Assembly: GCA_030141605.1 (NCBI GenBank)
Contig: JAQGDQ010000107.1
Coordinates: forward strand, 62,001-126,000
DNA length: 64,000 nucleotides
From: Tubiluchus corallicola
Lineage: Eukaryota; Priapulida; Priapulimorpha; Priapulimorphida; Tubiluchidae
Direction of reading: 5' to 3'
Below, in pieces: positions 39,001 through 49,308 of this stretch (positions are counted from its first letter, which is position 1; every line of letters begins with the position of its first letter). The position numbers were made by a program, and so were the translations under genes. The notes beneath the pieces are model-generated. The model ran no database searches. It saw only the letters and a program-made list of their open reading frames with translations, and was not told where the DNA came from.

Positions 39001-42000
39001 TCGGATAGTAGATCATAAATAGATTCCTTGCTATTTGTTTGTTTTTATTTGTGTATATGTCGTTTCTAGGCTCACGATGACTTATCAGAAGAGGTGATGC
39101 AAAGTATTGCAAGCGAAATGAACATATCGGAAACTGCATTTGTAAAATTGTTAAGTCAACCTGGAAGCAATGATTTTCAGCATGGCAGCCATTTTGGATT
39201 GCGCTGGTTTACTCCTACTAATGAAGTTCCTCTCTGTGGCCATGCAACTCTGGCTACTGCTGCTGTATTATATTTCTCAATTGGTAATGCTAAATATATG
39301 TCAGCTTCTGTAAGTTCATCAATATTTCAGTAGATTGTGATACATGTGCTGTGTTGTACCACCTTATTTGATAGAAACAGGTAACATCAGTGTCTAAGTG
39401 ATTGCCCTTTTAACTGTTGGCACCATCATCGTTATCATCTCATCATCATCACCATCATCATCGTCATCTTCATAATTACACAATATGTTTATATCCATTT
39501 ATACTGAAATCTCAAAAGTAACACCTCAAGAATATAGCTGGTGCACATCACATTGTTCAGTTTTTAAATATTTTTTTATAAATAGGTAATACATCCCCTT
39601 CACTTACTTTTGAAACAAAGAGTGGACCTTTAACTGTGCAGAAGAAAGAGAATGGATATTTGTTAATGGATCTTCCATCCAATCCACCACAGCCATTTGA
39701 TAAGTCATCCATTGTTGATTTGCTGAAGGTAAAAACAGTATTAATCAAAGTTATTTATTTTGAGTATTGAATGTGCTCATTTAATATGCATGCAGTACAA
39801 AGATGTACCGATTGTTTGCGATTAGTTTACTGAATTGGAAAACAAACACAGCATGTTGATTTTTCAAGATTTTTAACTTAAATTTGCATAATTTGTGCTA
39901 ATGCTACATTCGTTGTTCGTAGTTCCACAACTTTGAAACTTTAGTTGACTTGTATAAGGGCCTAAGTATCAAACATTTCAATTTTTTAAAGGCCTGTATA
40001 ACCCCAACAGACACTGAAGTTTCCTTAACACATTATTATGATTACATAAAGTATTCATAGTTGTTATTAAACAAAAAAGAGATAAATTAAATAAGTTACC
40101 TTTTTCTTGCAAATTTCGAACGCGTGCATTACCGTAAAAATTGCAGTGTTTCGCTTGTTTGGCACCAGTGAGCTAAAATGACATACGAGGTACAGAAAGC
40201 GTCTTCGGTTACCGATGTTTGTTTGCCAATCTTTGGTGACTTTGTGACTTTACTCATAACGCCATTCGTCTCACGCAACAAAAATGGCGGTTCTTCGAAT
40301 TTAATACCGCTAACAGCCATTTAATAAAAAATCAAAAGAAACAAGTTTTACAGTAAGTTTATAATAAAGTAAATTGAATATTCGTAAATGGGGTAGGATT
40401 TTAAGCTGTAAAACCTTATGTTATAGCGAGGTTTAGTATGACTGTAAATGAAGAAAATACAATCACTATTCACTGTACATAGTATCGCTGTAATTAACTG
40501 CATATATTTATTTAATGTCACAGGCTAAGATCTTATTGTAAGAAAAAAGAAGGAGTAATTGTCATTATAATTTCCCATCTCACACACAGTAAAGGTAATT
40601 TAAAAAATAACTGCTACCACTTTAAACAATAAAATGAATTCAATAGTAGAATTTCGACAATTTCACTTTGTGTTTTTATTTGAATTTACTGATGCCAAGT
40701 GAAAGTTAATTTTAATCTTGCAGGTTTGTGTAGGCAATCTGCCTGTAAAAGATGTGCAGTATTCACCAACGACCAAGAAACTACTGATAGTTCTCGATAG
40801 TAACTTGACAAGGTACTGTATGTACTCTTTTGTTCTCGTAAGATCATTATATTTACCATTGGTACGGTTCAATGTTGAAAGGATCACATATAGTATACTG
40901 TAAGACTTGGGAGTATAGCACATTGGATTTGTTACCTTTAGTTGCAGAAATATGAGTCACTGCCATATTCTGTGATGTCAGGAATTCTATGCTTATAACA
41001 CATTTGCACGATGGGTAGTCATTTCTAAGCTGTTACGGCATCTAGATGCTCCTGTTAGTTGACTAGTTAATTTGGGGTGTTCCAGGAGTTTTTCAGCTCT
41101 TTTCTAGGGATTACATCATTAGAAGCTAATCCTGTTAATTAGTCACAAAAAAGTAGGTTTTTCTGTACCCAGGTGTTGGGGCCATTCCAATCAAATAATA
41201 AAAAAATCTACACATGATTCATTATTTTCAGTGTAGCGGTAAAAATTTCGATGTAATGATGTAAAATTTTTGACATGATGGGCTAGGTGGCTTGAATTAA
41301 AGGACTAGATGTAAAAAAAGCTTGAAAATTAGTCGTTCATTTATACTGCTGTTAGACATTAATATTTTTTGGCTTATTATGTAGCCCTTCTATTTCAAAT
41401 TACTTGCAAGTAGTCTTTGGGGCTAATCACTCGATACATGTAAGTAAAACTTTTGTGTTTCTAAATATAGTAGAGGTGCACTATTTGTAAAATGTGGGGC
41501 AACTTTGCTCTGAACGTTCTGAACAGTATAATAATAGAGAATCTTTATTGTTAAGAGAGTTATCATTAGTGGGCGAGCGATTGTGCTTGTCCTTAGTTTC
41601 AAACGACAGATTTTGATGTTAAATTTGCCATTTACTACACATTTGTAGTGGTACTTTATTGGAGATAAAGAACTGTGTTCAATTGTGTTGTATGTAAAAG
41701 AGACAATAATTTTTGATGCTTTCATTTGTTTAATTAAAGATGCTTTTATTTCGAGAAACTGCAGATCTCTATAATAGCAATTTATTGTGTTGCTCGAATA
41801 ACAAAATGATTAAACTGTTAAATTGTGTTATTCTCAAGATGAAGATTTGTCGTGTAGTAAGGTAAAGGAATAGCCCACTTTGTTTTCAGTTGGGAAATAA
41901 TGCTTCTATGAGGCTATGGGAAGCGATGTAATATAAAATATGTTGGACCCATAATGAAGTTAGTTTAATATGGATTGTTATTTATTTTTAATGTGCTAAC

Positions 42001-42787
42001 AAATAAGATTTCACTGTATTATGCTGTAAACTTTATTAAACGTCTGCCTGCAAAAAGAGGCACTCTTTGTGTATTATTGTATTACAATTTGTTGAATAAA
42101 AGATTTATCATCCTTGTCAAAGATTTCTGTGTTAGTCGGTTGTCGCTATTGTTGTTTTAAAATTAACTGATACCAGTGGCTGTACATCGTCGCTTGCTGA
42201 TTGCAAGCAGGGTATAAATAAAATTTTGCGTGAGTTTTTTTGTATTCCTGTCTGAAAAATATGTTTATTTATTTAGAAATGATCTGGAGTCGCTAAATCC
42301 TCAGATTGATAAGATGGTGGCATCAGACTCGACTGGCGTGATACGTGGCGTAATTATTTCACTTCAAGGAGATGACAGCGATGATGGTTATGACTTCTTT
42401 TCACGCTTCTTTACACCTTGGAACGGGATTCCGGAGGATCCAGTGACTGGTTCTGCACACACTGTGTTGGCACCTTATTGGTCGAAATGCCTTGATAAGC
42501 AACATTTGCGTGGTACTTAAAGTATTGTGAATACTTATGTTGTCATGACTGTACAAAGCACATAATATCGGAATGATAGCATGATGCAGTTACATATGAA
42601 AATAGAAAACGTTTTCTTATGAAACGGCTGTCTGATTCAGTGTTGAGGATTCCATGTATTCAGTGCCACTTTATGAAGCTAAGCTTATTTTTTGATTGGG
42701 AGATACCAGTGAAAATGTTATTGTGTAAATATTGTGTGTTAACATAACTATAGTATTTATTTAGACTGGCTTTTAGTCATATCTGTG

Positions 42788-42819
<32 letters not shown>

Positions 42820-43831
42820 ATATATGAGTATAGCACTAACCCCATACTTTAAAATATTAGAACTCATTTCTCCTATTATGCAGGTAAATTTCGTCATCAC
42901 AGAATTTCTTATTTTCGAGCATCATCCAGTTACTATACTTAGTTACTATAGTATACATAGAACTGTACTTAGTTATAGGAATAAAATCTTTCATTAATGG
43001 TTAGCACGTGAACATAGTAGTGTATCTATTAGATTATTAAATTAGACTGTTAACTAGCTTAGTTTTCTAATTAATTCCCTTATTGTGGGATATCGAAACA
43101 TCCATAATTTAGTAAAAAAAACTCATATTTCTAAGTAGACTTACTTCTACTTTCGTGCGACAATGTTATCATTTTATAACTAATTTTAAAATCAGTTTTT
43201 TAAATTATCAGATATTTTCACAGGTTTTTGTGCTTTGTTGTAAACTTGTATCTGACATTCACCGCCTAAAAGAAAAACCTACCAGCAGTCAAACTAACAA
43301 CTTCTTATTTGGATTTAATAGCACTTTGTGTATTTAATGCAGATGGCATGTTGTGTGTATACCATTTAGCAAACAAGACTTGCATGGGCACACTTATATT
43401 TGTGATTGTTGATGTCCTTTTAGAGTTCAATAGCATTCAGTTAACATCTCAAGTCATATACAAATTACTCAAATAATTTTTTCGTTTTATGCGATTTTAG
43501 TGCAACAGACTTATCATTTTTGCATTATTGTCAGTCAAAAACATTCTACTAACTTTGCAAAAATTGGAAAATTAGCAACCGTAATTAGCTAAGTAAATAG
43601 CAATGACCAGCAACAACAGTCATTCAAGCAAAGTTGGGAAACTAGAATTGTCAGGTTATCAGACGAATAAAGAATCGTAGTATTTAACACCAGCTTGTTT
43701 TTTTTTCAGCTCGCCAGTGTTCAAAACGTGGCGGAGACTTGGCAATAGATGTGAAAGGAGATGGGAGGGTGGCTGTGTCAGGACAAGCAGTTATAGTCGT
43801 GGAAGGCAGGATGAATGTGCCTGGTATCTAG
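36072..43831 (+). CDS. PBLD: PBLD-like protein, PhzF isomerase family, complete, six exons
   Basis: This is a phenazine biosynthesis-like domain protein of the PhzF fold, related to human PBLD/MAWBP; members are cytosolic and the animal substrate is not established. Exons are 36072-36158, 39070-39283, 39586-39728, 40724-40812, 42277-42512 and 43710-43831 (TAG). They total 891 nt, or 296 residues, close to human PBLD (288). Landmarks are FTVDAFTSYPFSGNPAAVCL at the N-terminus, NISETAF with the family catalytic Glu (E50), FTPTNEVPLCGHATLA (about 77-91), EDPVTGSAH (231-239) and a C-terminal GGDLAI...GRVAVSGQAVIVVEG. All introns are GT-AG; the first donor (AAG|GTCAAT) is weak. The frame stays open upstream of the chosen ATG, but the start aligns with the family N-terminus. 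Intron 1 (2.9 kb) holds two opposite LINE fragments. It shares a short intergenic region with calcineurin A. Confidence 0.93.
36250..37040 (+). pseudogene. LINE reverse-transcriptase fragment in PBLD intron 1
   Basis: Plus strand. ILYIDFRKAFDFVPLRRLVL (YxDFxKAFDxVxHxxL block), GIRGKLLQWFQYFL and ITSGIPQGTLSGPNCFLIFV (SGVPQGSVLGPxLFxIxxND block) mark the RT domain of a CR1/Jockey-type LINE. The YADD catalytic block that should follow is lost. After frame breaks, FFASRVVGPWNSL at about 36960 is the usual C-terminal block. Dead, internally rearranged copy. Confidence 0.8.
38044..38144. repeat. Foldback: 16-bp inverted repeat AATATCTTTTAATCAT
   Basis: AATATCTTTTAATCAT at 38044-38059 and its reverse complement ATGATTAAAAGATATT at about 38128-38143 enclose an AT-rich loop that includes a further palindromic ATCAATATTATATTGAT. 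A short hairpin-forming repeat in PBLD intron 1. Confidence 0.8.
38391..38850 (-). pseudogene. LINE reverse-transcriptase fragment, opposite strand, in PBLD intron 1
   Basis: Minus strand. FSDNAKLYNPINSAADSLIL in place of the YADDTKLY block, then LQNDIQ, then LMLFNVDKREEMHWG, YIMNGSRI, NLKFSQQC and VKKANKNLG, the standard order C-terminal to the RT palm of CR1/Jockey-like LINEs. The active-site YADD is degraded and stops interrupt it. Opposite in orientation to the fragment at 36250-37040, so a separate insertion. Confidence 0.75.
39284..42276 (+). other. PBLD introns 2, 3 and 4 (between exons)
   Basis: Introns 39284-39585, 39729-40723 and 40813-42276, GT-AG. Intron 2 has an ATCATCATC microsatellite (about 39425-39470). 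No other element recognised. Confidence 0.85.
42513..43709 (+). other. PBLD intron 5
   Basis: GT-AG intron, AT-rich, with a (TA)n microsatellite at 42789-42825. Nothing else recognised. Confidence 0.85.
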
Positions 43832-43979
43832 ACTTGAGACGATTTACTTCTGTTCTTCAGAAAGAAAGTTGATGTATGGTACTCAAAGACAGACATGTGC
43901 AAGGTTCTGTTCACTATAAACAAACCGATTTACGTCTTTTGCTTTAAGAATGCTAGCTCGATAATTTACTATTTACTGT

Positions 43980-44480
43980 GTTTGACACACCATTCCCTGT
44001 TTTTTAATGCTTTTTGTTTTGTTTGCTACTTTTTACTTGATTGTATTGAACTTCATTTTTGTTAAAAGGAATCGAGATTACCGTGTTCAGTTATTGTACA
44101 ACACATCTTGCATGCCAGTTGGAAACGAAAGCTTTGCTCATATCAACAATTAGCATTCATACTAATGTTTTAGTTAAATACCAAATGGTTTTAGATTTAG
44201 TGTTATAAGAAACTGATTACTAGACGTTTAACATATCATTGCCTGTTTTTTAAGCATCTTTTCTTTTATTGCTATTTTTTACTTGATTTTGTGTAGTAAC
44301 TTCACTATTAATAAGACAAATCGTTCTTAAATAAGCAGCAAAAGGGGGTTGGACATTACCGTATGTTCAATTATGGCACATTTTGCATTCCAGTTGGGAA
44401 CCAAAGGTTTGCTCATATCAACAATTAGATCAGTTTTCAAACTAATGGTGTTTTAGTCAAATACGAATTGGTTTTAGATT
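43980..44480. repeat. Tandem duplication, about 246-bp unit, downstream of PBLD
   Basis: GTTTGACACACCATTCCCTG at 43980 and GTTTAACATATCATTGCCTG at 44226 start two copies. Both then share TTTTTACTTGATT, a TTACCGT...TTCA(G/A)TTAT stretch, TTGC(A)T..CAGTTGG, GCTCATATCAACAATTAG and TGGTTTTAGATTT. Divergence is moderate. It probably lies in the PBLD 3' UTR or just beyond. Confidence 0.85.
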
Positions 44481-46590
44481 TGGAATGGATACTTGAGTGG
44501 GGTGTGATGTTTTAAAGTGGGATGATGACCTATCATACATGCTGTAGATTCCTGAAATTTATTTTTATAGCAAATTTGATATTTAATTGTGATGTAGATA
44601 GATTAACACCTGTTGAAATTATGCAAAAATTTATTTTTACACGAGTATTGAATTTACTCATTTTATTAAATCGGTTACTGCAAATTTTTGCTTTGGATTG
44701 TGAAAAAATAAAATTCCAGTGAAAAAATTTGCTATGTACTGAGACTATCACACTTTATATTAATCGTTAAACTACTGATCTTAGTGTATATAGAGTTAAA
44801 GACCATTTAAATTTTAGTTTTATTTAATTGCATGGAGTAGAGCTACAGATTTTAAATTAATCACACATTAATACCTGACAGGGGTATTGTTTGTATTGGA
44901 GACTCGATAACAGAACCTAATATTTATAATCAAACACCAAACTTTAATTTGATGAAGTTAAAGGTTAGGGTTATCAAATAGAATAAGAAATAGGCCCGCT
45001 TTACCCAACAAAACTAGTGGTTTCTGAAACACTACGATTTGGAAAAAGTTACCTGGAATGAATTAAGTCAAATCAAAATCAAAATTTGTGCGCAAATTGC
45101 AAAAATTTATTCACACAAAAGTTAAATTGGTGAATGAACAAACCATTATCTAGCATAAAGTGGAATGATCCAAAAATAGGTAAGGCAGACTGTCTCACAA
45201 ATAGTGTTGGTCCCTCAATGCTCATTTGCTACACAGCTTCCCCGACAAATTCAAAAACAGTGTAAAAGTAACTATTTGAACAAATGCATGTAAAGAAAAT
45301 AATATTATGTAACAGCCACCTCATTGCACAAAAACAATAGACTATACCCAATAAAAGGTTGTAATTACTAGTGAGAATGACTGTGAAACATTTGGAAACT
45401 CACTCTTACAAGCACTGCATTTTCAACAATAATACAAACTATATGTCATGTAGGGCCTAACAGTAAGTTTGGAACATCTGATTTCACTTCAATTTTGGTA
45501 TTTTTATGTCTGCCCCATACTTCTATTGCATATAAAAGTTAATGTGTTACAATTATTGTCATAAACGTGCATTATTAAACTGATAATAAGGTAACGTGCA
45601 TTATTAAACTGCATATTATGATAACAACCTTAATACATAAAGTCGGGCTTTGTTGCAACTGCTCAATAAAGTGCAAAATATTAGTACAGAAATAGAAAAA
45701 AGTGTAACACCATGAGCAAACTATAGCAGAAAGTAAATCACAATATAAATAAGGCACAATGTATTCCACACAACCTGCATTAGGAATGCAATTTTATTTA
45801 TGTTAGTAATAATAATAATTTATAATGCACATAATTTATTCAAATGCACTTGGGACTTCATTTTATTTGAAGTGATTTTTTAGCTTTCCACAGTTTATGC
45901 AACTATCTAATAACAAGTAACATATTCAACTTACTGGATAATATCATCAGCATTGCTTCCTATTTAAAAATAGTGTGCTGAACAGGCATATTGCAATGGA
46001 CGGAATTGTAAATAATGTGAAGTGACACATACTTCTAAGCTACATACTACATTCAAGTTACAATACATACACTATTCTAAAACATAAATAAAAACGCATA
46101 GTTCATATAGGCATTATATACGTTTGAGATTCATTTAAATGAACTAGATTCATCACAGTCTTTTGCAGAATTTTATTTTCCTATCAAAACAGAATTAATG
46201 TTCTTACTGTAATAGCTTTCTAGATTATGAATGATTTAACAAACTACAGTATAGACACTATGAATGTCTCAGGGTACTGATAAGAGATAAGCATATTCCA
46301 ATGAATGCTAAGATTTAAATTTTTAGCTTTAAACTAGTTTTTGTCAGTAGTGCAAAGTTAGCATATTGACATATGGTAAAAAGTGCTAGTATAACCTGAA
46401 TTATGTAAGCTATAATTGAGTGCATGATATATAAATGATCAAGAGTCATTGAGACTGAATCAAGGCTTCGAACTGACTAGTATTAGCCTTATCACATGGA
46501 CAATTCCCACTGACAACGTACTTTCACAAAACGACATTGTTTAACTAAAGTACATCCCCATTTGATTTTGTTGGACTTCAGACATCAGTG
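44481..46590. other. Convergent intergenic region, left part
   Basis: AT-rich sequence between the 3' ends of PBLD and the SRPBCC gene. A short duplicated phrase, AACGTGCATTATTAAACTG, occurs at about 45564 and 45593. AATAAA-type signals exist but which are used cannot be told. No gene seen. Confidence 0.5.
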
Positions 46591-46963
46591 CAGTGCTGGG
46601 TTAATGGAAATTAATCGGTAAATTTTTTTAACCGGTTGACCGATCTTTATATATAAATGATAAATAATTTGAACCTTAACCACATCCTTACTGTAGAGAC
46701 TTTTCATTTCTATGTAGGAAAGTGTTGCACTTAGTTAAACAATGCTTGGCATCCTTACAAACACACTTTTCACTTCCTATGTATAAAAGTTTCACTCTTA
46801 TTTGAACATATTCCTGATATATGTTTGCATTGTAAATTTCTTGTTTATTTGATTATCCACTGATCCAGTCAGCAAATTATAGAAGGTCTCCGATTTTGCC
46901 TAGATCCGATTAATCGGTTAACCGATAAAAAATTAACCGGTTAAGTGAATCATCCCAGTTCTG
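46591..46963. mobile_element. hAT-like MITE, 8-bp target duplication CATCAGTG
   Basis: 373 bp, starting CAGTGCTGGG and ending CCCAGTTCTG (8 of 10 inverted). Perfect CATCAGTG on both sides (46583-46590 and 46964-46971). The inside has two separate clusters of AATCGGT / AACCGGTT / ACCGAT palindromes. Non-coding and unrelated in sequence to the other hAT-like pair. Confidence 0.9.
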
Positions 46964-46971
46964 CATCAGTG

Positions 46972-47617
46972 GAGATGTAATCTCAAAGAACTGCGTTATT
47001 TTGCAGTTGAGCGGTTATAAGCAGTTCATATTTTCGTGTTGTACTGCACTTTATCAGATTTCTTAAAGCTCTGCCCATTTAAGCTGCCTATATTTCCAAT
47101 CTGATAAAAATTTGGATAAAGCAAACAATTCTTGTTTTGAAATATTGTGAGAAGTCACTTGAAAACCATGATACTGGATTTTGTATTATAACAATGATTC
47201 AATGCAGCACGTCTATTGCTTTTGAGCAAGAAAGATGTCTTCTTGCACATAGTCTCCACCTTCCCCGTCCTCCAGTTGTCATTGAAATGTCCACAGTAAT
47301 CGGAATAATCCATTACGCACTGAATTACCAGCAACAAATGACAGGCAGGGATGAATAGTGTACTATAAAAAAAGTTGCAAAATTAATACAACGATTGCAA
47401 GGTAAGTACTGCTAGACCTGGTTAGCAAATGGCTGGGTGATCACTAGAATACAGCTTCTGGGAAGTTTAACTTGCCACATTGTCATCAGTCTTTAGAATG
47501 CTGGCAGTTTAAAGAAGATTGTAGGTGAATCTGAGAAAAGATACATTTGCCACTTTAGTGTCTCACATCAGAAGATTATCCTAGACAATGAGCTATGTTT
47601 CAGTCCAGCCACAACCA
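46972..47617. other. Sequence downstream of the SRPBCC gene (probable 3' UTR and flank)
   Basis: No gene recognised. Short overlapping frames on both strands at 47137-47358 look random. Confidence 0.4.
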
Positions 47618-49221
47618 TCAGCACAGCAGGTGAGTCCAGGATCTTGGCTTGTAGAGTGGCAACTGCATTAAAACATAAAAAAATATAATTCTAGGAGACG
47701 AAAGGAAAACTACTAACATGTACCATCAATGCGTACACTCACCCGATAAAGATAGCTCATCTTTCCGACATCCATCTTTACTGTTAATCGGGTCAGGTTT
47801 CTTTTAAGGGTTGAATCTTTTTCAGTGTTGAAATCAAAAGTGATTCGACGAGGAAAAATCAGTGACTCTATAACGTACTCGATATGCTCAAGTGCTTTAA
47901 ACTTTCTGATTTTTGCATAGGAACGAAAACCAGCTGCATTAAAAAAACATATAGTTAATAATTTCAGACTCAAGTTCTTGAAAATTCGATGGTTGTAATT
48001 TGGTTTTAACAAAGGAAAATCCTCAGTTTGAATAGCAAGTAATTCCCATTTCACACTACTTAGAAAAGAACTCGAGGCACAGCACATATTTACACTTACA
48101 AAGAAACATCTAGGGATTAAAATTATCATCTTAGGTTTTGATGTTCTAATAACAGAAATACTGTTTAAGCATGCGAACTGTTGGTTGCTGATTCACGCAA
48201 CACACTTGGCTGCCAGCTTTGTTACTTAGAGTGCCAAGATACTTTTGGCAAACTCAATCAGCTAAAATGCAAAATCATGCAGGGGAACACAGTTAAAATC
48301 TAGCTGCTTGCAGAGTGCACCTAATTTGGTTTTTCATGTGACTAGGAACTACAAATGTTCTGTACTTGGGAGTTCTCTTCTGGGAGGGCGGCGGATGCTT
48401 CCCCCCCCTCTTACAAATGATATGATGATGCATGATGAAACTGTCGCATAAAGAAGGCATTGCCTTTTAGGGTATATGTATAGGCTACAGTCATCTTGTT
48501 TGCATTTTAGGCTGAGGAAAAGATAAAACATCATAAGTGAACAGTGCACAACAAAGGAATCTACAACAGTAATACCTAAATTATAAACTATTCTTGAAAT
48601 TCAAGTCAATAATTTATTACACTGCGCTACAAGAAACTGCCACAAAATAACCCAAATTTTATTCAAATGGGGTAATCGCCAGTTACTGCAATTAGTATTC
48701 CAGAAATAGTCTGTGTAAATGTAAGTAATGAAGCTCACAAACTATCAAGACTTATACACATCCAATCTTCCATGTATTAATACTAATTCCCCTGACAGTA
48801 TGGCTTCACTTGACAACAATTTTGTTGATACTATATACTTTACTAAATCAATTCCTGATGTTAAGTGAGGACTTGCTATATTTCAATGAGAAAATGTCAT
48901 ACTAAATTTTAACACCTTGCTGAAAAGAGTTATGTAACTACTATTAGTGAATATATGAAAATAAACTAAAAAGTGGTCAAGTGACCCATGAAAATTTAAT
49001 GCAAACAATCACAACGTACGTCCGATTGGTGCCGAAGTAATGATACTATACGTTTTTTCTTTGCCTATGGGTAGGCTATCTTGCGCTATTACCATTCCAG
49101 CTTCAGGCATCCACTAAAATAGAAATATAGCACATTAAACTGTCAGTTTCTTGGAAAGTGGTTATATAAGTAATTCTACATCACATTAGTAGTAGTGGTA
49201 GTGGTAGTGGTAGTGGTAGTG

Positions 49222-49308
<87 letters not shown>

